The notes under the pieces: generated by a model
What the model was told of the DNA's origin: nothing
Database searches by the model: none
What the model saw: the letters and a program-made list of their open reading frames with translations, nothing else
Made by a program: the position numbers and the translations under genes
Part shown: positions 35,003 through 42,730 of the stretch, piece after piece
How positions within the stretch are numbered: the first letter of the stretch is position 1
Layout: every line of letters begins with the position of its first letter
Assembly (NCBI GenBank): GCA_964422415.1
Contig: CAYRBI010000008.1
Coordinates: 14,389-78,388 of the forward strand
Direction of reading: 5' to 3'
DNA: 64,000 nt
Source of the DNA: OLB16 sp964422415
GTDB lineage: Bacteria; Hinthialibacterota; Hinthialibacteria; OLB16

Positions 35003-35140
35003 TAACCTCAGGAGTGGTGGAGTGGAGAATGCGAGGGGATGAATCATCCCCGCAAAAGCGGTGGTTTCGGTTTGAAGGGCGCCGCCCGGATGGGAGTCGC
35101 TCCTTCGAATCAACTCCCATCCGGGCGGCTTCCTTTACGC
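34981..35140 (+). ncRNA. Predicted retron msr-msd RNA
   Basis: The 5' end (34981-34993, GCGTGGAAGGAAG) can pair with the 3' end (35129-35140, CTTCCTTTACGC) over 12 bp with one bulged A, like the a1/a2 repeats of retrons. Inside are an msr-like hairpin (GGGGATG 35035-35041 with CATCCCC 35045-35051) or the overlapping CCGC-AAAA-GCGG (35050-35061). A perfect 17-bp stem (35081-35097 with 35113-35129, 15-nt loop) fits the long msd hairpin copied into msDNA. It ends 28 bp before the ATG of the reverse transcriptase, the usual place. A further small hairpin, CAAGTCA-ACG-TGACTTG, is at 35140-35156. Confidence 0.75.
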
Positions 35141-35168
35141 AAGTCAACGTGACTTGGCTGGATGCCAG

Positions 35169-36137
35169 ATGATCGCTCCACCGCTCCTTGTTTCCTTCCC
35201 AGATGCTCAGTCTTTCCTCTCAGTACTAAACGAGGAGTGTAGAGTTCGCTGCTCTCAAGAAGTCATATATCACTCCTCTAGGAAACTGCCCCCGATTGTT
35301 TCAAAAAGATCTCTTGCTGTCCTTTTTGGGTACTCACCAAGATTTGTCGGGGCAATGTGTGTTCGACCTCAGAGGTATTACCGCCACTTCCTCATACCGA
35401 AGGGAAAAAAGTCTCGTAAGATTGACGCTCCCCGAACTTCACTAAAGGTTATTCAGACATGGTTCGGATACCATCTCTCACGTGCCATAGTCCTTCCAGA
35501 TTGTGTCCATGGATTCGTTCCAGGAAGATCGACCACCTCAGCTGCCCATGTACACTGTGGGGCTGAATGGGTGGTGACCCTCGACATTCAAGATTTCTTC
35601 CCTTCGACTGGTGAGAGTCACATCAGGGATTGTTTATTGGAACTTGGGTATAGCAATGAGGGTACGACTCTCATTCTACAACTTATGACTTTGGATGGTT
35701 ATCTCCCGCAAGGGTCACCTGCGAGCCCAGTCCTCTCGAATCTTGCGTTCCAGCACTCAGACTGGGAAATTATACAGCTTTGTCAGAAATTCTGTATTCA
35801 ATATACTCGGTATGCTGACGACCTCGTATTTTCAGGAAAAGGGCAAGTCCCGGACACGCTTGTTAATGATGTAACCAAGATTATTGAACGGAGAGGTTGG
35901 CGGATTGCGTCAAGCAAGACTCGAATCAGGCACCTGCCACAATCACTGAAGGTGTTAGGGCTATTGGTTCACGGAGCCATACCAAGGCTGCCAAAACGAT
36001 ACAGGAACCAACTTAGGGCAATGAAGCATCTACTTGACACCAAATCTTTGAGTGAACCAACACTAAAGGTATTCAAAGGGCACGTGGCATATGCCATGTC
36101 AACCTCACAAACCGGGAATGGGACAAGGAAGGGATGA
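35169..36137 (+). CDS. Retron-type reverse transcriptase
   Basis: This reverse transcriptase of about 322 residues has the usual motif order: a finger region ending HFLIPKGKKSRKIDAP, VHGFVPGRSTTSAAHVH (retron region X-like), LDIQDFFPST, QGSPASPVLSN, the catalytic TRYADDLVFSG, and the thumb LKVLGLLVHGAIPRLPKRYRNQLRAMKHLL (retron region Y position, VLG in place of VTG). There is no maturase, endonuclease or RNase H domain, so it is not a group II intron protein. The length is typical of retrons. ATG at 35169 is preferred; the frame also opens at a TTG at 35154. Composition is AT-richer than the neighbours, suggesting transfer. Confidence 0.9.
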   Translation: MIAPPLLVSFPDAQSFLSVLNEECRVRCSQEVIYHSSRKLPPIVSKRSLAVLFGYSPRFVGAMCVRPQRYYRHFLIPKGKKSRKIDAPRTSLKVIQTWFGYHLSRAIVLPDCVHGFVPGRSTTSAAHVHCGAEWVVTLDIQDFFPSTGESHIRDCLLELGYSNEGTTLILQLMTLDGYLPQGSPASPVLSNLAFQHSDWEIIQLCQKFCIQYTRYADDLVFSGKGQVPDTLVNDVTKIIERRGWRIASSKTRIRHLPQSLKVLGLLVHGAIPRLPKRYRNQLRAMKHLLDTKSLSEPTLKVFKGHVAYAMSTSQTGNGTRKG

Positions 36138-36269
36138 ACGAGTATTGTTGCCATTCTCTTTTTTTCCCTGCATCTGAATCTACCTCATGTAATTCTATAC
36201 AACACTCTGTAGTGGGGGGCCGCTCCTACGAGCAGTCCCCCATTATAGATGGATTTTCTTCCGTCTCTC

Positions 36270-36458
36270 TCATTCCCGCCAATAATTCTGAAAGTCCAAA
36301 ACCTCATACTTTTGACGCTCACCTTTTTGCGATTGCCCCAACAGTTCTAAAAGGTCACGTGCGTCGATCATGCCATCACCCACACCCACCGGCCAGACAT
36401 CATAGTTGGAAGACGATGTGATTTGCGCAGATTCATGGTCGGCTTGACTTAGCTCCAC
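36270..36458 (-). pseudogene. Remnant of a dockerin-like protein C-terminus
   Basis: The minus-strand frame ends with YDVWPVGVGDGMIDARDLLELL, then KYEVLDFQNYWRE and a stop. This resembles the calcium-loop tails of secreted proteins in this genome. An in-frame stop at 36471-36473 cuts it from any larger protein, so it looks like a leftover 3' end. The rest of 36138-36514 has only a hairpin (GGGGG...GAGC/GCTC...CCCCC near 36212-36241) and no supported gene. Confidence 0.4.
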
Positions 36459-36514
36459 ACTTTGTTTCGTTCATTCTTCCTTGACACCCCCCCTCTGGAT
36501 GCTACTTTTCCCAC

Positions 36515-38686
36515 ATGAATCCCACACCCTGCCTGTTTGGTTTCGGACTTCACAATCACCAGCCTGTCGGGAACTTCGAGTCCATCTTCGAGGAGGCTTA
36601 TCAGAAGGCCTATCTCCCCTTCCTGGATGTCTTCGAGCAGCATGAGGGTATCCGGATCACACAGCACTTTACCGGCATCCTTCTGGATTGGTTCGAAAAC
36701 CATCACCCGAAGTTCATAGACCGGATCGGGAAGTTGGTGGATGTAGGACGCATCGAGCTGATGGGCGGAGGTTACTACGAGCCAATCTTGGTGATGTTGC
36801 CCAAGGGCGACAGCGGTGAGCAGCTGGAAGCCCTTAACGAAAGGATTCGTTCACGGTTCGGCCAGCGCCCCAAGGGGGCCTGGGTGGCCGAACGGATCTG
36901 GGAGCCCTCGTTGACCAGCCTGTACGCAGAGGCAGGTCTGGAGTATGTGGTTCTGGATGATGCTCACTTCAAAATGGCCGGGCTAAGAGAAGACCAGCTC
37001 ACTGGTCCCTTCATGACCGAAGACCAGGGGTTAACCCTGACCGTCTTCCCCATCAGCCAGAAACTCCGCTACATCATTCCCTTCCACCAGGTTGAGGAGA
37101 CGATTGAATACCTGAAATCTTTCCCGTCTGGCAAGGGGACACGCTGTGTCATCATGGCCGATGATGGTGAGAAATTCGGTATCTGGCCCGAGACCTACAA
37201 ATCAGTGTATGAGGAGGAATGGCTGGAGGAGTTCTTCACCGCTCTGGAGAAGGAATCCAAATGGCTAGAGATGGTGACCTTCTCCGAGGCCCGTAATCGC
37301 TGTTCCTCACAGGGGTTGGTGTACCTGCCCACCGCTTCATACTCCGAGATGATGGACTGGGCTCTCCCCTGGGAAGAGGGACGTGCCATCGAGGATTTTC
37401 GTAAACATCTGCCGGAGAAGACCCGTCAGCGTTATGGACGATTCATCAAAGGCAGCTTCTGGCGCTCCTTCCTCACCAAGTACCGTGAAATTCAGCACCT
37501 TCACCGCAAGGTACTGTCAGTGAGCGAATCGATTCACAAACTGCCGGAGGATTCCCCCGCCAAGCAAGAGGCGCTCCGTTATCTATGGGCCGCTGAATGC
37601 AACTGCGGTTACTGGCATGGAGTCTTCGGCGGCATCTACCTCAACCATATCCGCGCGGAGAACTACCACAACCTGATCCTGGCCGAGCAGGCTGTTCGTT
37701 CCGCCGGACAGAAAACCGGGCAGACCATCCATTTCCGCCATTGGGACTTCTTCCGTGATGGTGGCGATGCTCTCGAAGTAACCACCCCCACCGCTCATCT
37801 CCTCTTCGATCTGGAGGATGATGGCTCGTTGGTGGAATGGGACTTCCTCCCCAAAGCTTGGAACCTGGTCAACACACTCTCGCGCCATCCAGAAACCTAT
37901 CACCGTGACCTGCTTGAAATGGCCAATAAGCCCACCGAGGAGGGGCATGCCGCCTCGATCCATGATCTCCACCGTACCAAGGAAAAGGGACTTGAACGCC
38001 TTCTGGTGTATGATCCTTACCGGCGGGGAGGAAATATACTTCACTTCCTGAAGCCAGGATTGGCGCTGGAGAAGTTCACCGCCAATCCCGCTTTGGATCT
38101 GCGCGAGAAACCCTCCGGGAAAGCCAAAGTACACTACGAGACCACCCCATCTGGGTGTGAAATCACTTTTTCCTCCGTGGAGAAGGTCAAGAACCACGCG
38201 GGAAGGATCTCCACTGTGGAGGTACAGCGCATCTGGACCTATGACTCCGTACGGGATGAGTGGATATTGGAGTTACGCTTACAAAACCAATCACTGGATG
38301 GAGTGACCTTCGATCTGGGGATGGAATTCGGCTGGTCGCTCAACGCGGGCGCCACCTATGACCGGTTTTACCGGATCGATGGCCAAGCCCCCGAGGACCC
38401 GAGCCTGGGAAGCGTAGGTGAAAGCTCTGGAGTAGGTTCAGTAAGCTTGACCGAAGATTGGTGGGGGATTCGGATCGAGTTTCAATTCGAGAAACGCGCC
38501 AAGGTATGGCGTTTCCCTATCGAGACCGTGTCAAGCTCGGAGGGTGGTTTTGAACGCACCTATCAGAGTAGTGTGGTCATTCCCTCCTGGCCGGTGACAC
38601 TCACGCCGGGGGGTGATGTGGATGCGGTGTGGTCCACCCGGTTTCATCTCAAGATACACAACCTTCCCCATGGGGGTGCTGCATGA
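36515..38686 (+). CDS. Glycoside hydrolase family 57 protein (alpha-amylase / 4-alpha-glucanotransferase type)
   Basis: This 723-residue intracellular enzyme acts on alpha-glucans. GH57 motifs are visible: HNHQPVGNF (motif 1), GGGYYEPIL (motif 2), GAWVAERIWEP with the catalytic nucleophile Glu (motif 3), VIMADDGEKFGIWP with the acid/base Asp (motif 4), and a final helical motif near YLWAAECNCGYWHGVFGG. The C-terminal half holds the beta-rich DUF1925/1926-type domains of the 4-alpha-glucanotransferase branch. There is no signal peptide, so it probably handles storage or imported maltodextrin. Its stop overlaps the next start (ATGA). Confidence 0.92.
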   Translation: MNPTPCLFGFGLHNHQPVGNFESIFEEAYQKAYLPFLDVFEQHEGIRITQHFTGILLDWFENHHPKFIDRIGKLVDVGRIELMGGGYYEPILVMLPKGDSGEQLEALNERIRSRFGQRPKGAWVAERIWEPSLTSLYAEAGLEYVVLDDAHFKMAGLREDQLTGPFMTEDQGLTLTVFPISQKLRYIIPFHQVEETIEYLKSFPSGKGTRCVIMADDGEKFGIWPETYKSVYEEEWLEEFFTALEKESKWLEMVTFSEARNRCSSQGLVYLPTASYSEMMDWALPWEEGRAIEDFRKHLPEKTRQRYGRFIKGSFWRSFLTKYREIQHLHRKVLSVSESIHKLPEDSPAKQEALRYLWAAECNCGYWHGVFGGIYLNHIRAENYHNLILAEQAVRSAGQKTGQTIHFRHWDFFRDGGDALEVTTPTAHLLFDLEDDGSLVEWDFLPKAWNLVNTLSRHPETYHRDLLEMANKPTEEGHAASIHDLHRTKEKGLERLLVYDPYRRGGNILHFLKPGLALEKFTANPALDLREKPSGKAKVHYETTPSGCEITFSSVEKVKNHAGRISTVEVQRIWTYDSVRDEWILELRLQNQSLDGVTFDLGMEFGWSLNAGATYDRFYRIDGQAPEDPSLGSVGESSGVGSVSLTEDWWGIRIEFQFEKRAKVWRFPIETVSSSEGGFERTYQSSVVIPSWPVTLTPGGDVDAVWSTRFHLKIHNLPHGGAA

Positions 38687-38922
38687 ATATCGAGGCTTTG
38701 AAAGAGTCCTATCAGTGCCCTAAATGCAAGGGGAAGCATCCGCTTCTGACCGAGCACGCCATTCCCCGTGGCGGCCCGGCGAAGATCCCACTCCCGATTC
38801 TGGACCGCTATCTCTTCGTAACCTGCTCACTGTGCGGATACACAGAGACTTACAATTTAAAGGTCATCGAGCGTGTCGAGGAAAAAGCCGGGCAAGCAGT
38901 GGCGCAGGAGGTCCGGCGGTAA
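38683..38922 (+). CDS. Small zinc-ribbon protein
   Basis: This 79-residue protein carries a split zinc ribbon: CPKCKGK near the N-terminus and CSLCGYTETY later. It fits the nucleic-acid-binding Zn-ribbon family (DUF2082-like). The ATG at 38683 overlaps the GH57 stop, so translation is coupled. No specific role can be read from the sequence. Confidence 0.82.
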   Translation: MNIEALKESYQCPKCKGKHPLLTEHAIPRGGPAKIPLPILDRYLFVTCSLCGYTETYNLKVIERVEEKAGQAVAQEVRR

Positions 38923-38954
38923 AAACCATCTACCGGGGAGGATGAATCGCGCCC

Positions 38955-40169
38955 TTACATGGACTTGCCCAGGTCCGTACCCTTCCAAGCGAACCAAACC
39001 GTACCCAATACTCCAAAGGCAAATGCCGTCAACAGGTTGACCGCCGGGCTGAGCATCCACAGGAAAGCGCCGCCAAAAGCAGCAATTGAAACCACTACAT
39101 CACGGATCAGGTAGTAGAGACCAAACATCCCCGCTTTGCAGTCCTCCGGCGCTAAGTCCATGATGAGTGCTTTCCGCGTAGGCTCCCCAAACTCCTTGAG
39201 GCCCCGAAGAATAAAGGCTCCCACCAGCCACGTAAAGGAATGGCAGTAAAGGAGAACCAGAGGGAAACAGGTGAAAAAGAGAAAGGTGGCCACGACAAAG
39301 GGCTTCTTCGTGCTCCGGTCAGCCAGGTAAGCGACCGGAATATAGATCAAGACAGCGATGGCCATCTCAATCGCGGTGAGTATTCCGAATTGGGAAGCGC
39401 TGATGGGATGGCGGATGGATTCCATGCACCAGATGACCACAAAGGCATAGGGGATCTGCTCACAGAAACGCACCAGGATATCGGAAATCAACAGACTCCG
39501 GAGGGATGGAGCCATGCGTCCCAAAAGGCGGAGAGGATTAGCCTCGGGAGACTTATCTTCACCACGCTTGTTCCCATGATCATCCGGCAGATAGGTTTGT
39601 TGCACCCAAACCGCCACACCGGCCAGAAGCAATGCGATCACAAAAGCTAAACGTACTCCCGTCTGGGTCCCCCAGGTGTCGATACAGAAACCACCCACCA
39701 GAGGTCCGATAGCCATCGGAATCCGGCGCACCAGGGAGTGCATCGACACTCCCATCGTCCGCTTGTGCTTTGGAAGAACAGAAGACACTAACCCCATCGT
39801 CGCAGGAAGAGAGATGGCGGTCCAGGAGAGAAAAAGACAAGCCCCCAATAGGACTGCCTCCCACCTTGGAATGAGAATGACCAATGCAAAACCAGTCATC
39901 GCCAGAAGGTTGAAGATCAGAAGCGCGCGCTTGGTCCCCAAGCGCTCAGCGAGATATCCGCCCGGAAAGGAGTACAAGGCCGAGAGAAAGTTGTCCAAGC
40001 CATTGAGAATCCCCACCGAGAGAATACCCCCGCCCAGGGCCAGGAGATAAACCGGGAGAAACCTCTCGGCCATCTTCTCGCCCATACCCACCAGAATGCA
40101 CATACAGAGCAGTCCGAGGATACTTTTTTGGAGAGCCAGAAAGCGAAGGATGGGAGCCGGCGAAAACAT
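38955..40169 (-). CDS. Major facilitator superfamily transporter
   Basis: This 404-residue integral membrane protein has about 12 hydrophobic helices. The family loop after helix 2 is present (YLAERLGTKRALL) and its repeat in the second half (YLADRSTKKPFVVAT). A cytoplasmic middle loop (DDHGNKRGEDKSPEANP) splits two six-helix bundles. Substrate is not identifiable. It is convergent with the zinc-ribbon gene. Confidence 0.9.
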   Translation of the reverse strand: MFSPAPILRFLALQKSILGLLCMCILVGMGEKMAERFLPVYLLALGGGILSVGILNGLDNFLSALYSFPGGYLAERLGTKRALLIFNLLAMTGFALVILIPRWEAVLLGACLFLSWTAISLPATMGLVSSVLPKHKRTMGVSMHSLVRRIPMAIGPLVGGFCIDTWGTQTGVRLAFVIALLLAGVAVWVQQTYLPDDHGNKRGEDKSPEANPLRLLGRMAPSLRSLLISDILVRFCEQIPYAFVVIWCMESIRHPISASQFGILTAIEMAIAVLIYIPVAYLADRSTKKPFVVATFLFFTCFPLVLLYCHSFTWLVGAFILRGLKEFGEPTRKALIMDLAPEDCKAGMFGLYYLIRDVVVSIAAFGGAFLWMLSPAVNLLTAFAFGVLGTVWFAWKGTDLGKSM

Positions 40170-40223
40170 GGCGGTGAATCGGACCTATCCTATGAATGAA
40201 TTTGAATAAGAAAGATACGCTTC

Positions 40224-41441
40224 TTATCCTTTACGGCTATTGTCATGTGAAACGAATGATTCCGCCATCCGCCGCCGGCGTCCGCCCTGCCCTACCCCGA
40301 CCTCACGTCCAATCGCGGCCAGACGGTTCTTGAGGCACTCAGCACAGATGATAGCGCTTTCATAAATGCAGGCTTTGTCTGGATAAATCTCATAGAGCAC
40401 GCGGTACTTGGAGGGAGTCAGATTGGGCATGACCACATTCGCGCCACAGGCCAAGCCTTTCTCGCGCCCCTCGGCCTTGTCGAGGGTGGCCAAGGCGGTG
40501 GTACTGGGGATGTTGGCCTCGGGACACACCAGCCGCGCCAGAGCCACAACCTTGCAGGTCATGGTCACTGTGTTGGGCACCTGATCCGGTCCCAGAGATG
40601 ATTCATCGTGAATGGCCGGCCTTCCAAAAATTGGAAGTTGCCGGGGCACCGTAGATTCACGCTGCCGCGGGAACGACGGCTCCCCAAGGATACCGCCCGT
40701 TTCATTAAGAACTAAGCCTAGCTCACCCAGAGGGGTATCCGGGTGCCGCAGGAATGGCCCCATGCCAATCATGTCCAGGTCGAGGTCCCGGAAGGTCAGA
40801 ATATCCTCCGCTAGGGACTCATAGGTCTGACCAGGAATTCCGACCATCACCCCGCTGCCCACCTCATACCCTAGTTCACGCAAAAAACGCAGGATCATCA
40901 TCCGGTCCGGAGCCCCAGCGGGTGTTGGATGGATACGCTCATACAAGGCGCGGTCCGAGGTCTCGAAACGCAGGAGGTAACGATTCGCACCAGCCTCTTT
41001 CCAGAGGTGGAGTTCGGACTCTGTCCTTTCACCCAGGCTGAGAGTCACCGCGAGAGGCGTATTGGCCTTGATCCAGCGTACTACCTCCGCCATCCACTCC
41101 GCTGAAATTCCCGGGTCCTCGCCGGCTTGGAGTACAACGGTTCCGTATCCCAGATCGACCGCGGTTCGCGCACAGTCCTGGATCTCCTCCATGCTCAGCC
41201 GGTAGCGTTCCAATCCACGGTGTCCCGCGCGCAATCCGCAATAAGCACACTGACGTACACAGTGGTTGGAGATCTCAACCAAACCTCTCAGGTGGACCGC
41301 ATCGCCCACATGGGCCTGGCGGACCGAATCCGCCCAGGACCACAACCGTTGTAACTCGGTTTCGTTCTCCTCATGCAGCCAGGCGAGTATGTCCTCGCGA
41401 GTAAGAGAGCGTGTTGACATCTCCATTTTTGTAAAGCTCAT
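40224..41441 (-). CDS. hydE: [FeFe] hydrogenase maturase HydE, with a repeat-encoded insertion
   Basis: This 405-residue radical SAM enzyme is needed to make the diiron subcluster of the H-cluster. The CX3CX2C cluster motif is Cys61-Val-Arg-Gln-Cys65-Ala-Tyr-Cys68. LVCPEANIPSTTALATLD and the C-terminal MPNLTPSKYRVLYEIYP are typical HydE blocks. Between HPDTPLGELG and TCKVVALARLVCPEANIP there are about 40-45 extra residues (roughly 243-287) containing SFPRQREST, the peptide that the genome's palindromic repeat encodes. The frame is kept. The start codon overlaps the hydF stop (ATGA). Activity with this insert is unproven. Confidence 0.93.
   Translation of the reverse strand: MSFTKMEMSTRSLTREDILAWLHEENETELQRLWSWADSVRQAHVGDAVHLRGLVEISNHCVRQCAYCGLRAGHRGLERYRLSMEEIQDCARTAVDLGYGTVVLQAGEDPGISAEWMAEVVRWIKANTPLAVTLSLGERTESELHLWKEAGANRYLLRFETSDRALYERIHPTPAGAPDRMMILRFLRELGYEVGSGVMVGIPGQTYESLAEDILTFRDLDLDMIGMGPFLRHPDTPLGELGLVLNETGGILGEPSFPRQRESTVPRQLPIFGRPAIHDESSLGPDQVPNTVTMTCKVVALARLVCPEANIPSTTALATLDKAEGREKGLACGANVVMPNLTPSKYRVLYEIYPDKACIYESAIICAECLKNRLAAIGREVGVGQGGRRRRMAESFVSHDNSRKG
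40640..40684. repeat. Degenerate copy of the interspersed repeat inside hydE
   Basis: GATTCACGCTGCCGCGGGAA followed by CGACGG aligns with the 21163 repeat at 21 of 26 positions. It lies in frame within hydE and is translated on the minus strand as part of SFPRQREST. Confidence 0.6.
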
Positions 41442-42688
41442 GAATGGCTTCCCTTCATCCCCATGTGGGCTTGATAGAGATCCCGCGCCGCCGGGAAGGG
41501 TTGTAGAGCCCGCTCGAAGATCCCCAGGCTGTATGCGATCACAAGACCATAATTTGAAATAGGGACACCCACCTCACGGCAGTGCAGAATCCGCGCCAGC
41601 ATCTCGCGGCGGTTCAACATACACGCCCCGCAATGAATCACAAGTTTGTATTCCGCCAGGTCATCCGGGAAATCATGGCCTTGCACATGGGTGAACTCGA
41701 GCTTACCACCCACATATTGGGTCAACCATCTTGGGATCTTCACCCGCCCGATATCCTCGCCAATGGGATGATGCGAACAGGCCTCGGATACTAGAACCCG
41801 GTCCCCGGTCTGCAAGCTGTCCACCGCCAAGGCTCCCTCAACCTGAGTGAGGAGATCGCCCTTGAAGCGTGAGAACAGGATCGAGAAACTGGTCACGGGC
41901 ACCCCAGGTGGAGTATCCGCAACCACCTTGAGGAAAGCCTGGGAATCGGTTACCACCAAATCCGGTGGTACCGTGAAACGGCCGAGGATATGACGCAGTT
42001 CCCGTTCCTTGACCACGGCGCAACAGGCATCGTTATCCAACAGATCACGGATGGCCTGTACCTGTGGAAGGATGAGCCGGCCCTTGGGGGCCTCTTTGTC
42101 GATGGGCACCACCAGCACCGCCAACCCGCCGGGGGGAACCAAGTCTCCCAGGATCGAGGGGTTGTTCAAAAGCTCCGCCGGAACACTTTCTAAAAGAGCT
42201 TGACGGAGATCTGGAATTCCACGCCCCGTATTGGCGGAGGTATAGACTACCCGGACTTCTTGGTTCTGGAGACGATTGATGAGATTCGCGGCCGGTTGTC
42301 CGAGATCGCATTTATTAAAAACCACGATGGTGGCGATACCCGCCTCTAAAAACACCTTGAGCAGGTTCTCCTCGAAGGTGCCCCACTGATCCGCCACAGC
42401 CACCAGCAGGGCCACCTCGGTCCGCTCGATGACCTTACGGGTCTTCTGCACCCGCATCTCACCGAGTGCCCCCTCATCATCGATTCCCGCCGTGTCGATG
42501 AACAAGACCGGACCGAGCGGAAGCAATTCCATCGGTTTCTCTACCGGGTCGGTGGTGGTCCCGGCCTGCTCGGAGACAATGGACACCTCCTGGCGGGTGA
42601 TGGCATTGAGCAGGCTCGATTTCCCCACATTGCGCCGTCCAAAGATACCGATATGCAGCCGCATCGAACGCGGAGTGGTTTGCATCAT
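41438..42688 (-). CDS. hydF: [FeFe] hydrogenase maturation GTPase HydF
   Basis: This 416-residue scaffold carries the diiron precursor to apo-HydA. The N-terminal GTPase domain has a P-loop (FGRRNVGKSSLLNAI), switch and G3 (FIDTAGIDDEGALG) and NKCD (VVFNKCDLGQ). The C-terminal cluster-binding domain has HCGACMLNR and HCREVGVPISNYGL, the conserved ligand region. Length and order are normal. It is downstream of aspA and translationally coupled to hydE on the minus strand. Confidence 0.95.
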   Translation of the reverse strand: MMQTTPRSMRLHIGIFGRRNVGKSSLLNAITRQEVSIVSEQAGTTTDPVEKPMELLPLGPVLFIDTAGIDDEGALGEMRVQKTRKVIERTEVALLVAVADQWGTFEENLLKVFLEAGIATIVVFNKCDLGQPAANLINRLQNQEVRVVYTSANTGRGIPDLRQALLESVPAELLNNPSILGDLVPPGGLAVLVVPIDKEAPKGRLILPQVQAIRDLLDNDACCAVVKERELRHILGRFTVPPDLVVTDSQAFLKVVADTPPGVPVTSFSILFSRFKGDLLTQVEGALAVDSLQTGDRVLVSEACSHHPIGEDIGRVKIPRWLTQYVGGKLEFTHVQGHDFPDDLAEYKLVIHCGACMLNRREMLARILHCREVGVPISNYGLVIAYSLGIFERALQPFPAARDLYQAHMGMKGSHS

Positions 42689-42730
42689 GTCTTATTCCTC
42701 ATATATCCAGGCTACGCGGTGATACCCAAC

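Noticed and set aside
35169..36137. Reverse transcriptase as a group II intron or DGR component
   Set aside because: No maturase or endonuclease domain, no intron domain V-like RNA end, no template/variable repeat or target gene nearby; the thumb and upstream RNA fit retrons.
36134..36421. Plus-strand 95-codon frame after the RT gene
   Set aside because: Composition looks random, no ribosome site, and the opposite strand holds a recognisable dockerin-like remnant.
40590..40715. HydE insertion as a frameshift or assembly error
   Set aside because: Conserved HydE blocks continue in the same frame on both sides and the insert is explained by the repeat.
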